Below the pieces are notes generated by a model, which did not search any database, was not told the DNA's origin, and was given only the letters and a program-made list of their open reading frames with translations. From the NCBI GenBank assembly GCA_963978895.1, contig OZ022242.1, forward strand, positions 4,963,359 to 5,027,358: a DNA stretch of 64,000 nt, given 5' to 3'. Within the stretch, counting starts at the first letter, position 1; each line of letters opens with the position of its first letter. This document shows positions 1 through 9,866 of this stretch, piece by piece. Made by a program: the position numbers and the translations under genes. The DNA comes from Erpobdella octoculata (Eukaryota; Annelida; Clitellata; Hirudinida; Erpobdellidae).

Positions 1-13
1 ACTAATTAATTAC

Positions 14-165
14 CAATTCAAGGTTTGATTTGTGAGAAGCATTTCCGTAAACCAACGTCATCCAAGGCCCGGTAATCAATTTCCCTACAAATCCAAGAGC
101 CTGGAGCTGGATCATCGTGTTGGCTTTGTTGATTCTTTCTTTCAGAGACTTCATGATGTTGTTGC
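14..165 (-). pseudogene. Family A exon fragment (IMKSLKE exon)
   Basis: One exon of the family A transposase-like gene. On the minus strand it is bounded by a TACCAACAG acceptor near 165 and a GAATTG|GTAATT donor at 14/13. The readable frame contains IMKSLKERINKANTMIQLQ followed by ALGFVGKLITGPWMTLVYGN. A second copy lies at 3354-3510. The equivalent part of family B reads MVQIQVMGLVGKVITGPWMS (near 43150-43290), which shows the two families are homologous. No neighbouring exon remains in frame, so this is a remnant. Confidence 0.55.
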
Positions 166-264
166 TGCTGTTGGTAGTAATAAAACATAAAAAGTGAATA
201 TGAAGTTTGTGTATTTTCGAAGAATGTATTCACAAACCAATGTTACCTATTCAAGAACTTACGA

Positions 265-431
265 AGTAAGTCAACATGGCGAATCACAATTCCAGCCATG
301 TGGAACATTACGTGGAGCTGGTTTCCATTGTAACGGACAAAGGTGCCTGGAACTATATTCTTTTCCTTCAGATAGGCGTTGAAGACCGAAGGCTCACCCT
401 TGAACTGTACCTGGAATCTACCATTGAGATT
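265..431 (-). pseudogene. Family A exon fragment (HVMFHMAG exon)
   Basis: Minus-strand exon reading RFQVQFKGEPSVFNAYLKEK, then VPGTFVRYNGNQLHVMFHMA. This is the most conserved block of families A and B. The family B version reads GDHGAFKAFLKANDVIPGTF, then RYIGNSLHVMFHMAGIAIHH. The same family A segment is repeated at about 795-960, where it sits inside the upstream core exon, so this locus is internally rearranged. It probably follows the core exon in the ancestral gene. Confidence 0.55.
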
Positions 432-469
432 TTGTAATTCTGATTATTGCGTCTTTGGAATGATAAATT

Positions 470-690
470 TGATCAACCAACTGTTACCTCAACTTCGATA
501 AGTTGTAAAGAAACGAAACAGCCGTTCCTTCTTTTCCTGATGCCGACGTCAGCCCCTTTTCTCGGTCCACTAGCAGGAGCCATTTCCTAACGTCTGAAGC
601 AACAGTCTCCAAAGGGTGGACGCAGCAATAAAGCTGCAGTAACTCAACTTCCAGTTCATTTCTTAAAATTTCAATGACTTTATTATTAAC
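470..690 (-). pseudogene. Family A core fragment (APVNN to LYNLSKLR)
   Basis: Minus-strand fragment of the family A core. It carries a version of the DRAPVNN motif, the ELEVELLQLYC helix, HPLETVASDVRKW, and the end motif GTAVSFLYNLSKLR. It matches 18255-18490 with substitutions (CCVHPLE for CNVHPLE, SGKEG for SGKDG). It ends at the exon boundary seen in the other copies. The pattern of D and E residues in this core suggests a DDE/RNase H-fold transposase, but that is inferred from general appearance, not from a search. Confidence 0.5.
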
Positions 691-1123
691 AGGGGCCCGA
701 TCCGAAATGCAACACTTTATTTTTGAAACAAATTGGGGAAGAAGTTGGGTTTTGAAACTCAGAGTAGGTTTGAGCTACTTCCCTTAGAGACGAATGGCGA
801 ATCACAATTCCAGCCATGTGGAACATTACGTGGAGCTGGTTTCCATTGTAACGGACAAAGGTGCCTGGAACTATATTCTTTTCCTTCAGATAGGCGTTGA
901 AGACCGAAGGCTCACCCTTGAACTGTACCTGGAATCTACCATTGAGATTTTGTAATTCTGATACAGAGGCGTAGTCAGATCCCGTCCCGCCAATGACCCT
1001 CACGGTACACAAGTTCAGGTGAGCCTGTCCAGGAGAAAAACTTATGCGTATCTCCAGTAAGTGCTTATCTACCACAGTGTTGGCATCATGACCAGGGGTG
1101 GCACTCGTACAAGACGACAGCAT
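686..1123 (-). pseudogene. Family A mosaic pseudogene
   Basis: A 145-codon open frame on the minus strand that joins non-adjacent parts of family A: the GHDANTVVDKHLLEI core segment, then the RFQVQFKGEPSVFNAYLKEK exon, then back to LREVAQTYSEFQ of the core. The inserted exon (about 795-960) duplicates 265-431 at nucleotide level. In the uninterrupted copy at 18202-18834 the segments before and after it are contiguous. So this is a secondary insertion of a downstream exon into an upstream one that happened to keep a reading frame. It is probably not functional. Confidence 0.55.
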
Positions 1124-1159
1124 TTCGCCGACCTCCAGTTGTGCCGGGGTTTTGGCACG

Positions 1160-1836
1160 TCAGCCAAAGTTCGTCCATGCAATGTTTTGCGTTACTGGCA
1201 GCTTTTGAAACTCCGAGTAGGTTTGAGCTACTTCCCTTAGAGACGCGATGACTACAGAGGCGTAGTCAGATCCCGTCCTGCCAATGACCCTCACGGTACA
1301 CAAGTTCAAGTGAGCCCGTCCAGGAGAAAAACTTATGTGTATCTCCAGTAAGTGCTTATCTACCCCGGACTCATACGCCATCCTCGCAATGTTCGACGAA
1401 TGAGGAACGTCAGCCAAAGTTCGTCCATGCAATGTTTTGCTAACGTACTGGAGCACAGGCCCTACTGCATTAACAGACACATTGCAGAGCAAAGCTTTAT
1501 AGACTGCTTTCCTCATCGCCGGACCATACACCTGCCCATTTTTCGTAACACATTCATTCAAATCATCAGAATTCTCGAGTACTAATCCTCTCAAGTAGTG
1601 GTTTTCCTCCTTCAATTTCTTGTTCTCTAAGGCCAACGTCTTGACTTCTTTAACCTTTTCTCCAAGCTGACCTTCGAGACCCAGAATCTCCTCCTCGGTC
1701 GCAACCTTAAATTTCTTAACATTTTCCGTTAATTTAGACCTACTAATCCGCACGCCCCGGAGTGTCATCGAAGTTTCCAACACTTCACTGTCTACTTTTT
1801 TTCCCGCCTTTAACTGTCCCTTCCAACGATTTTGCC
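1160..1836 (-). pseudogene. Family A N-terminal coiled-coil and partial core
   Basis: Minus-strand frame (main open part 1160-1783) with the family A N-terminus: SEVLETSMTLRGVRISRSKL, a Lys/Glu-rich stretch with coiled-coil spacing (ATEEEILGLEGQLGEKVKEV, KTLALENKKLKEENHYLRGL), then GPVLQYVSKTLHGRTLADVP and the start of the core (VDKHLLEIHISFSPG). The middle of the core is deleted: residues after GSDYASV jump to LREVAQTYSEFQ, then to unrelated sequence. The upstream end is cut at about 1836 by a LINE fragment that interrupts the basic start peptide (MAKRRKASINRLKGQ in other copies). Confidence 0.6.
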
Positions 1837-2330
1837 ATAATAATAATAATAATTGTCAATTTGTAAAGCGCCAGTAGCGGAACGTCAGAGGCGCGCGGGA
1901 TCTTGTCCGAACGCCTTCGAGAACAGATGAGTCTTTAAATGTTTTTTGAACGACGTCAGACATTGTGATGATGTGATTGATGGCGGCAGTGAATTCCAGA
2001 TGGCTGGGTAGCTGTAGCTGAATGATCTATTGGTGAGTTTTGAGTGGGTAACCGGTTGGTAAAGTAAGATAGTTGGAAGAACGGAGTTGTCTATTGTTGG
2101 TCCTAATGGTGATGAGTTTATTTAAGTAAGGTGGGTTATTAGTGCTGAGAATTTTGTAGGTTAGTAGTGATATCTTGAAAATAATTCTATATTCTATTGG
2201 AAGCCAGTGAAGTTTGCGGAGATGAGAAGAGGAGGAAGTGACAGTGGTTGAGAGAGGAAGAATGAGTGCTAATTTTGATGCAGGTAGCTTCAAATTCAGT
2301 AAAGTTAAAATTAGGAAAGTTAACAGGAGT
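1836..2330 (-). mobile_element. LINE 3' end (CR1/L2-like), truncated
   Basis: Minus-strand translation gives HLRKLHWLPIEYRIIFKISL, then NRSFSYSYPAIWNSLPPSIT and FKKHLKTHLFSKAF. These are the typical C-terminal motifs of CR1/L2-type reverse transcriptases (LHWLPxxxRIxFKI, then WNSLP, then LKTHLF). The reading is interrupted by frame changes. Downstream on the same strand comes a short 3' UTR with gcgctttacaaattgacaat and a (TTA)n tail at about 1838-1855, as expected for target-primed insertion. It is 5'-truncated and has landed in the family A N-terminal exon. Confidence 0.75.
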
Positions 2331-3340
2331 GGTTTTGAAACAATTGTTTATTATGACGGCTTCAAGGTCACTGAAACAGATGCGTCTTGAGTAAATGTGC
2401 ATGGTAATCTTCGCAAATGAAAAATCAGTGAAAACGTTCCATAGGATTGCTAATTTTAAGGCGATTGCTACTTTCATTTGGCAATCTGAAAAGTATAAAA
2501 AAGTATATAAACTGAATAAACTTATTTCCCGTTTGTTCTTATTTTTTATTGATAAGATCCCTGAAATCACTATCATATCATGACACCCAATAGTAGAATT
2601 ATTGCAGAGATCTAGCTTCCAGTGCCTTTTTGTGTGCCCTGGTACACTCATCCCAAATGATGATGCAACACTTTAGTATTAAGTATGAAGTTCTTTGGCC
2701 TCTCCAGTTCCTTTAGAAATTCCACACATAGGAGATTCAGCGTGAGCCAAATTTAAGGGTAATTTAAAAGTTGATTGTGTTGTTTGTTCTCCCTGAATTA
2801 AAGTGGCAGAATTACTAGAAATCACAGCTAGAGTAATCCGTTTTGCTTGTCAAAGTTTAGCTAGGATCAAGTTGATTATGAAAGTCTTTCCAGTACGTTT
2901 TTCACCTGAATTCGATTCAACTCGCTGAATGATTGCATCAGAAAGCTGTTTTTTTACACATATCTAGCACGACTGCTTCAGTCCTTATTAAAGCAAAACG
3001 TGAATGTTAAAGTGTTTAATACTGAATTTAGAAACTATCTGGAATTTTACATACCTTATTGGTGCAGAAACTACACTTTTGTCAATTTGTACAATGTGCC
3101 TGGGTCATCCTATTTTGATAGAGTTGCCAATATGTGCAGAGGTTCCGTAGCATGTTGAACCAATTTTGTTAACCTAACCACTCAGACTCATCAGACATAC
3201 GCAAGATTATTGCACATCATAACGTCTACCAGGCTTCTGAAAAATATATTGAGAGTTGCACGGAAAAATTTAATAAAAATAATAAAAATTTTTATTTTTA
3301 TTAAAGATAACAAGATAACATAACCGTTATGTATTTAATT
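2331..3340. other. Gene-free stretch with a dispersed repeat
   Basis: No recognisable gene. The part from about 2495 to 2690 recurs at about 23768-23945 with few differences, ending in a shared catcccaaatgatgatgcaac motif also seen near 19690 and 20945. The 2340-2395 piece (ggtcactgaaacagatgcg) recurs at about 16366. These look like fragments of one dispersed repeat family. The rest (2700-3340) is AT-rich with nothing I can name. Confidence 0.5.
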
Positions 3341-3353
3341 ACTAATTAATTAC

Positions 3354-3510
3354 CAATTCAAGGTTTGATTTGTGAGAAGCATTTCCGTAAACCAACGTCA
3401 TCCAAGGCCCGGTATTCAATTTCCCTACAAATCCAAGAGCCTGGAGCTGGATCATCGTGTCGGCTTCGTTGATTCCTTCTTTCAGAGACTTCATGATGTC
3501 GTTGCTGCTG
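3354..3510 (-). pseudogene. Family A exon fragment, second copy (IMKSLKE exon)
   Basis: Near-identical copy of the exon at 14-165, with the same acceptor region and GAATTG|GTAATT donor. It reads IMKSLKEGINEADTMIQLQA, then LGFVGKLNTGPWMTLVYGN. Together with 3583-4040 it shows that a block of family A has been duplicated within 4 kb, at about 3.34-kb spacing. Confidence 0.55.
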
Positions 3511-3582
3511 TGGCTAGTAATAAAACATAAATAGTGAATATGAAGTTTGTGTATTTTCAAAGAATGTATTCACAAACCAATG

Positions 3583-4040
3583 TTACCTATTCAAGAACTC
3601 CCGAAGTAAGTCAACATGGCGAATCACAATTCCAGCCATGTGGAACATTACGTGGAGCCGGTTTCTAACGTAACGGACAAAGGTGCCTGGAACTGCATTA
3701 ACAGACACATTGCAGAGCAAGTCTTTATAGACTGATTTCCTCATCGCCGGACCATAAACCTGCCCATTTTTCGTAACACATTCATTCAAATCATCAGAAT
3801 TCTCGAGTACTAATCCTCTCAAGTAGTGGTTTTCCTCCTTCAATTTCTTGTTCTCTAAGGCCAACGTCTTGACTTCTTTAACCTTTTCTCCAATCTGACC
3901 TTCGAGACCCAGAATCTTCTCCTCGGTCGCAACCTTAAATTTCTTAAAATTTTCCGTTAATTTAGACCTACTTATCCGCACGTCCCGGAGTGTCATCGAA
4001 GTTTCCAACACTTCACTGTCTACTCTACTAATGACTCATT
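3583..4040 (-). pseudogene. Family A N-terminus fused to HVMFHMAG exon (core deleted)
   Basis: A 142-codon minus-strand frame. It has the coiled-coil N-terminus (LGLEGQIGEKVKEVKTLALE, ENKKLKEENHYLRGLVLENS), then CVTKNGQVYGPAMRKSVYKD, and at LCNVSVNA jumps directly to VPGTFVRYVRNRLHVMFHMA. The whole presumed catalytic core between these points is missing. The join is in frame, so a short coiled-coil product could in principle be made, but nothing shows that it is. A direct genomic deletion is the simplest explanation. Confidence 0.6.
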
Positions 4041-4138
4041 AAGACACCAAAAGCTGTAACCTCCTTAACGCTACGGAATAGAAATTCTCGTGTTGACGAG
4101 CGCTGGATTGACATGCGCTAATTATTAACAGGCGTCGA

Positions 4139-4480
4139 AGTTAACTTTGCCACATAATTATAGCTTTTTGAAGAATTAGTAGATGTGTTCGTGTAATTAG
4201 AGTTCGGCAGACTATCATCAAAGGATCCTTGTGGGACTTGGTGATAGGTTGGCGAAACAAGCAGTTTTCCCATCGCAGTCGAACTCGATGTTGCTATTTT
4301 GGTATTTTTAGAGCATATGAGCCTCCCGAGCAACGCTGGAGCCCCATGGCTGTGGAGAAACTGCTTTGTAGCGTCTGTGTTGGCCAAGTTAAAGATTGTC
4401 CTACATGCATTTTCTATTATGTTATCTCTTTGAGATACCAGTTGTTGCAGCAGGAATTTGAAGCAGCCCAAGTTCTCTAA
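4139..4480 (-). pseudogene. Armadillo-like exon, copy 1
   Basis: Minus-strand exon preceded by a strong acceptor (TTTTTTTACAG at 4490-4481). It reads ENLGCFKFLLQQLVSQRDNI, then IENACRTIFNLANTDATKQF, then SHGAPALLGRLICSKNTKIA and a Ser/Asn-rich tail ending NSSKSYNYVAKL. The helix pattern and the NAC..IFNLA....GA..LL..L signature look like an armadillo repeat of the APC/beta-catenin sort; this is by eye only. The same exon with its 5' intron flank recurs in every unit of the array at 31-41 kb and at 42.7 kb. A host exon captured at DNA level is a reasonable reading. Confidence 0.6.
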
Positions 4481-4654
4481 CTGTAAAAAAATACAAGTAA
4501 ACAAAAGAATAAAAAATAAGATTCTTTTTAATTCCTTAAAAACATAGTCAATATTTTTTAAAATAAAAAAGTAATATTCATTTTTTTCCCACAAAATTTT
4601 TAAAATTTAATAGAATGCGTTGAAGCATTAAAAACAGGAAAATGAAAAACACTG

Positions 4655-6538
4655 AGTGTCATCGAAGTTTCCAACACTTCACTGTCTACTTTTTTTCCGC
4701 CTTTAACTGTCCCTTCAAACGATTTATTGAGGCTTTCCTACGTTTCGCCATTCACTTAAGATTGTAAACGATGGGGCCTGTACTAAAAACGTAACGGTTA
4801 AGCGTTGAAAACGTGATGCACGCACTGGCACACAGCTATCGCGCAGCCATGCCTGCTTTGTCCTTGCACCATTCCTTCTGGCAAAGTTGATCATCTTTTC
4901 TTGTTCTTCTTCTGGTTGCTCGTCCAGCCAATCCAGTGTCCGGTTCACTTTTGCTTTCACCTTTGCATCCAAAAATCCAATGGTGGCTAGCTCTTCTTAA
5001 GAAAAAATCCGCTGTCCCTAAGGCTTTTTCCGCATGCATGTTGTGGACTGGTGCTGACCTGGTGTCACGAAGCATCTGGGCGGTAGGGCAGGAGAGGTCT
5101 CCTTTAAGGTAACTACTCATCTGTCTTTCCATGACGTTGAGAGTAGCCTGTAACATGGAACATGATAGTTGTCTTAATAACACAGATTCATATTTAAATT
5201 TGATTTAAGACTGAAAAACTTGATCATTTTCTGCAAGAGGTTGTCCAAAAACATCACAGTCCACAGTCATCATCTGCTCTGGGTCTTCTCCAAGGCAAAC
5301 TGGAAATCTGGGACCTTTAAAAGTATTAAAACATATTATAAACAAACTAAGGTAATTTTGTTTCAACATACACTTTTTAAGTGTGCTTGGCTCAGTTATA
5401 AAATTGTCAAAATTAGTTTAGAATTTACCAATTCTAGGTTGGTCTTCTCACTGTTACCATAGACTAAAGACATCCATGATCCAGTCCCATGACTTGAATT
5501 TGAACCATGATTTCAGGCTAGTTGATCGCCTCCCACAATGCCTTTGTGACCTCATTTTTGTTGTTGCTGGAAACAATTAATTGAGTGTTAGAACAGAGAA
5601 AAAGTTTCAACTGAAATAATGAGTTTCAATTTGTACTTGACGAGGAATGAACGAAGCAGCCGTTCATGGTGGATCGCGATTCCAGCCATATGGAACATCA
5701 CGTGCAGACTGTTCCCAATGTATCTCAAGAAAGTGCCTGGAATCACATCATTCGCCTTCAGAAACGCCTTGAACGCTCCATGGTCTCCTTTGTAGCTGTA
5801 CCTATAACCGGATAAAATTATTAATATAAATCAGGTTTTCGAAAAAAACATCTAACCGTAAACTAAATACCTCAACTTTGACAAGTTGTACAGGAAAGAG
5901 ACAGCAGTGCCATCTTTTCCCTCATTGGTTGTCAGTTTGAGTCGGTGGTCGAAGTCTATCAAACACTTCCTCGCATCTGTGGCAAAGCTATCAAGGGTGT
6001 GAACGTTACAGTGGAGCTGCAGCAACTCGACTTCCAGTTCCTCTTTTAACATCTGGTGGACACAGTTGTTGACGGGAGCCCGATCTGTCAAACAAGATTT
6101 AATTTTTGGAACAAAGAGGGTCCTTACTCGAGCTGCTGGCTGCCTATGATAACTTGCATAGGTCTCTATCACCCCCTTGAGAGTTGCACAGATTTGGGTT
6201 GTATAATCAAGAGCTGTTCCACCAGGGAGTCTAGCTATCAAGAGGGTGTGAGTCTGTGAAAAAGGGAAGAAGCTAATGTTAAACTCAACAATATGCTTAT
6301 CTACAACAGTTGTAGCATCATGCCCTATAGTAGCTGTTTCACACCTCGCTAACAGGTCACCAGCTTGCAGTAGGGCAAGGACACCTAGCTCGTAAGCCAT
6401 CCCCGACATGGTGGAATGGTGAGGCACATTCACAAGTCCTAGTCCATGCACAGTCTTGCTAAAGTAATCTAAAACAGGCCCTACAGACTTGACATGATCT
6501 CCGAAATTTTTATAATCATTTTTGTCGGAGGCATTCAT
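4655..6538 (-). pseudogene. Family B transposase-like gene, multi-exon, broken
   Basis: Best-ordered family B copy, read from 6538 downward. Exon 1 (6538-5870) encodes GPVLDYFSKTVHGLGLVNVP, GHDATTVVDKHIVEFNISFF, CLTDRAPVNNCVHQMLKEEL and ends GTAVSFLYNLSKLR with a GAG|GTATTT donor. Exon 2 (about 5800-5645, TATAG acceptor) carries GDHGAFKAFLKANDVIPGTF and HVMFHMAGIAIHHERLLRSF. Exon 3 (about 5570-5515) has NNKNEVTKALWEAIN. Then come a VPDFQFALEK exon (about 5310) and the C-terminal exon (5183-4724) with ERQMSSYLKGDLSCPTAQML and HNMHAEKALGTADFFLRRAS. A small deletion at about 4987-4993 shifts the frame just after FFLRRA. Family A-type N-terminal sequence (MAKRRKASINRLK, from 4751) follows directly. 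The domain order suggests a transposase, but I cannot name the family. Confidence 0.6.
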
Positions 6539-7260
6539 TCTCTCCTAAATTTCTTTGAGCACATTCACAGTAGAGTCCAATGAGGAATCGAATTTTCTCT
6601 TTTTAGCAGAGAATTTTTTTTGGTTTTTTCTTATTGAGACAGCAGTTAAGGGTCCTGGCTCTTAGTTTTCCCCATGATTTTGCAAAGTATTTTATCGGTG
6701 AAGGAAGTGTTTGCTTTCAATATAGAATGATCTAAAGTCCAAAGAATCTCGTGGAAAATATCCAATTTAAATATTTTTTAAATATTAAACGAATAACATG
6801 TCGAATGAACTATCAAAAATATCTCCTGTGTTGCAATATTTAATAAAAAAAATTCTTACCAGATTTTCCCCTTCATTCTCCCTCAATAAACTGTCGGCAA
6901 ACTCAAACCACAACAGCTTTGGCTTGTAAATCTCGTGGGCGCCAGATCCAGTGATCATCGATTTCTTTTCTCCTGGTTATAAGTACATCTTATGTTGCGG
7001 ATTTTTTGCCGCAAATCGCTTACTGATGTTGTCCCAGATAGAGGGAGAAGGACAAGCTCGGCAGCTTCTCTCTTTGTCCGGACATTGTTACTGGACATTG
7101 TTTTTCCACAAGCAGGGAAAGCGTTGATATTCTTCCAAAAACTCCATCATACCGCTGTCTAGTAACAACAACTAAAAAATTTATAACGTGAAATTGTACT
7201 TTCAGAAATATTTTTAATAATAACAACGTGTAAATTGAAAATAAAAACGAAACCTGACCA
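6539..7260. other. Spacer with a short conserved exon
   Basis: Most of this stretch has no recognisable gene. About 6860-6960 on the minus strand reads THEIYKPKLLWFEFANSLL and recurs at about 44540-44655 (AHEIYKPKLLWFEFANSLLR), so it is probably another exon of the same element. The rest is AT-rich. Confidence 0.4.
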
Positions 7261-7261
7261 A

Positions 7262-7440
7262 TTTCTGTTTTGAGAGTTGTGTTTACATGTGAGAGCTACT
7301 CGCAACTATCTAGCGGAGCTAGATGGTCAAGAGTGAGAGTAGTATGAGTGAGAGTGACTCGATAGTCGTTTACACGGTGATAGTACTAACGAGAGTTGGT
7401 CACTCTCACTCGCAACTCTCATCGTGTAAGCAGGGCCTTT
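7262..7440. mobile_element. Foldback MITE-like element, copy 1
   Basis: GC-richer block made of many direct and inverted copies of gtgagagt/actctcac. Its left end (gtttacatgtgagagctact) pairs imperfectly with its right end (cgcaactctcatcgtgtaag), giving a foldback shape of about 180 bp without coding capacity. A diverged copy is at 44656-44812, and both end in gggcctttagtgaaaactac. Superfamily not determined; no clear target-site duplication. Confidence 0.5.
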
Positions 7441-7719
7441 AGTGAAAACTACTTAAAATAGTGTAGTTATAAATAAACCATTGTAAAATAAACTTTAATT
7501 TCTTGCTATAAATAAAAACTCCAATCCAGTGTAGCTACTCATAGTTACCAGTCATTGTCACAAACTTCGAGCCATATAAAGCAACTTCAAAAAATGTGTT
7601 TTAATTTTAGATTGAGTAACACCATAGCAATTTTTTATTAAGGAACACAACACCAAATAGATCAGTATGTTGAACACTTTATTAAAGAAAAATGAAATGT
7701 CTTAAAAATCAAAGAACCA

Positions 7720-8262
7720 TGAAGCTCTACCACTTCCCAAGCCGACTCAGTAAGCGCTGTCTAATCTCTCCAAGTTGAGCTCTTTGATCGATGATTCCAT
7801 TTCCAACATCTGATTGAATGTTACCAATGCTGAGCTTCGACCCAGTGCGTAAAGCAGAGGCTGCTGTATCATCTTTGACTATCCAGCGAAGTCTAATGTT
7901 GTCTCTATCCTTTGTAAACAGTTTTTCAAAAGGCTTCACTCGTGCTGTGAAAATTAGTCAACGATGCTTCAATGGACGCACATCTTGCTCAATCCGCATT
8001 GGAAATTGTTATTAAAATTGGTTTTGAATAAGAAAAATTTGTAAATTAAGTAGCATCAAACTTTGAGCAATTACCTGTTCATTTGACCAGCTAAAAGTTG
8101 GAACAGAAAAGATAGACTGGGATGACCCTGAAGGCGGTCCTGTTCCATCCACTTGTATCCCAAGCTGCTGTCTTATCTTGAATGGATTAGGACTCTGGGA
8201 ATCGAGGATGAATGACTTGCCGTCTTTGTAATCTCTTTCAATTTTGTTCACTTTTGTGAAAA
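7720..8262 (-). pseudogene. Unrecognised two-exon fragment, copy 1
   Basis: Two minus-strand coding pieces. The first, 8251-8065, reads KIERDYKDGKSFILDSQSPN and ends SIFSVPTFSWSNEQ with an ACAG|GTAATT donor. The second, about 7990-7727, reads MRIEQDV..., then KPFEKLFTKDRDNIRLRWIV and ends RLLSRLGKW followed by a stop. A second copy at 45116-45600 has the same layout. I do not recognise the protein. The conserved splice sites and the position beside a Merlin remnant suggest mobile-element origin. Confidence 0.4.
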
Positions 8263-8278
8263 ATGGTTTTGGATAAAA

Positions 8279-8690
8279 TTAAAAACATGAAAGTCTTTCC
8301 AGTCCCACCTGAAGCGTCAATGAAAAAGATGCCACCAGAATTTGATTAGTAGGTTCTAGTAATTCAAGTAAGTTAACTCGTTCCGAAACAAATTCTTCCG
8401 AATACAAGGTAAAAAAAGCTCTGTTGGTCCCGAACTGCCACTTCATCTTCCTCTTCGCCCGCATCCATAGGTTCTCCACGTTCTGGGTATGAACTTCTGG
8501 ATCAGTCGGGACGACAAAGTTTTCCTGGTTGATTATGACGGAGTGTTAATATATCTCATTCCCTATGGCAGGAATATTGGCATACGATGCCCAGCCATCT
8601 GAAATTATGTGTGTTCCGGGGAGGATATTTTCCTCAATGCAGGCTAGCAAAGAGTCGGCTGTCCTGTTAGGACACATAAACATCTACTTC
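8279..8690 (-). pseudogene. Merlin (ISXO2/IS1016-like) transposase remnant, copy 1
   Basis: Minus-strand translation from 8690 gives NRTADSLLACIEENILPGTH, then IISDGWASYANIPAIGNEIY, an in-frame TAA (8546-8548), then HSVIINQENFVVPTDPEVHT and QNVENLWMRAKRKMKWQFGT. The SDGWxxY motif and the HTQNVENxWMRAKRK motif are hallmarks of Merlin/ISXO2-type DDE transposases. The stop sits between them, so the copy is dead. The N-terminal half is missing. The identical stop is present in the copy at 45671-46082, so inactivation came before the duplication. Confidence 0.8.
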
Positions 8691-8817
8691 ACTACGATCC
8701 ACCATGTCGGTAATTAGAACATAATTTGCTCCACCAGATCCATTGTGATAAACCTTAGTCTCGTTTCAGAGCTACACAAAACCCAGAAAGATCTGTTGAA
8801 ATTTCATGTAATGATGT

Positions 8818-8880
8818 GTCAATCAATCAATTTATATTTATATAGCGCTATTTCCACGGTGTTCAATAGCAATAGTATGA
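8818..8880 (-). mobile_element. LINE or SINE 3' tail fragment
   Basis: Plus-strand tcaatcaatcaatttatatt followed by tatatagcgctatttccacg is, on the minus strand, a GGAAATAGCGCTATATAAAT tail with (TTGA)n. This tail is common at the 3' end of L2/CR1-like retroelements and their SINEs. Only about 60 bp remain. The same tail occurs in the second copy at 46210-46272. Confidence 0.5.
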
Positions 8881-8929
8881 CAGCCTGTCGGTAATTAGAT
8901 CATGATTTGTTCTACATTTGTTCTACATT

Positions 8930-9180
8930 TTTTAAATACATGGGAGTAGGAAGAAGAATTACACTTAGTTATACGTTTAAATTTCCTAATATTGTTTAAG
9001 TTGAGAATATTAAAATAATAGATCCTACGGTGAACAATGCGGGTAGGCAGAGTAGAAGATTGAGATAGTCCTAATAAGAAATCCCTAGACTACATTATTC
9101 AATATAGAAAGGTTTAGAAAAGGGAATACAAAGGAACAATAAAACAAATCAAATTTAATTTCGCTCACAACCGATTTGCA
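8930..9180. repeat. Dispersed repeat, copy 1 of 3
   Basis: A segment of about 250 bp starting acatgggagtaggaagaaga and ending aaatttaatttcgctcacaa. Copies are at about 23045-23295 and 46322-46570, all in the same orientation and very similar. Noncoding as far as I can see. Confidence 0.7.
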
Positions 9181-9345
9181 CAACTAGAATCTAGTAACAT
9201 CTTGTTCTGTTCCTCTCGGCTCCTAGCTCCAGTTTTTTGGCCCTGTATTCGTCTTTTTAGATGGGCCTCTTTTTCTGCTGCTGTCAGGCGTTTTCTCAAA
9301 ACGTCCTGGAGAAGGAGCGGAGGAGAAGAGAGGCCAAATTTAAGG
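9181..9345 (-). pseudogene. Basic helical coding fragment, unrecognised
   Basis: Minus strand reads VLRKRLTAAEKEAHLKRRIQ, then GQKTGARSREEQNKMLLDSS. It is strongly charged and likely helical. It is repeated at 46573-46735 within the segmental duplication. I cannot assign it. It could be the start of an element-encoded DNA-binding protein. Confidence 0.3.
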
Positions 9346-9653
9346 GTAATTTAAAAGTTGAGTGTGCAGTTTGTGCTCCTTCAAGTGACTGTAATACTTT
9401 CAGAAGCATTTGCATGTGTACGCACTCTGCATTTAATGAATGAACAGTATAGACTCTTCAAATAATATCACTTGTCTTTACACCTTCAGCCGACTTTGCA
9501 TCTTATCCCAGTTTTTTGTGAGACATTTCATGTGTAGAATTTTGGCATAGATTAATTTTTGAGCAAACATGTCTTGCAAGCAAAGATCAAAAAATGAAGT
9601 GAGAGTTGTTTTTGGTGGTGGCAGATGAACAACTGCATTACAACTCGAATGTG

Positions 9654-9866
9654 CTATTCAGACTGGCCCTTGCAGATTTCTGTACCAAAATATATATGGG
9701 AGTAGTTTTTCTTGAACAATTGCTGTAGAGTCATCGTCGTAGTTTGAAATATCGGGTTAGCTACTTCTCCGTGCTCATCCAGTTCTTCACCAGCAAACAT
9801 CGCCAGAGCTGAACATACGTCAGCCGTTATGTACCGTGTGAACAGCACACACATAAATGCATTCAT
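9654..9866 (-). pseudogene. Unrecognised repeated exon (EEPDEDGEV type), copy 1
   Basis: Minus-strand reading: FTRYITADVCSALAMFAGEE, then LDEHGEVANP. Similar exons occur at 21336-21600 (MLTGEEPDEDGEVSKADYIS, NYDDDSTAIVQEKLLQ) and 23310-23500. The acidic sequence is preserved between copies better than the surroundings, which suggests past coding function in a mobile element. Identity unknown. Confidence 0.35.

Larger units (their letters stand above)
8201..9425. repeat. Recent segmental duplication, copy 1
   Basis: This block of 1,225 bp matches 45593-46817 base for base at a constant offset of 37,392, with only a few substitutions seen by eye (for example at 8708 and 8798). It includes the Merlin remnant, a LINE-type tail and the dispersed repeat at 8930-9180. 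Sequence just outside (before 8201 and after 9425) is much more diverged or different. Confidence 0.85.

Noticed and set aside
30..80. CEKHF motif on the plus strand (and again near 3370), looking like the end of a THAP zinc finger
   Set aside because: The minus strand encodes a conserved exon with proper splice sites that is homologous to family B, and no other THAP residues are present on the plus strand.
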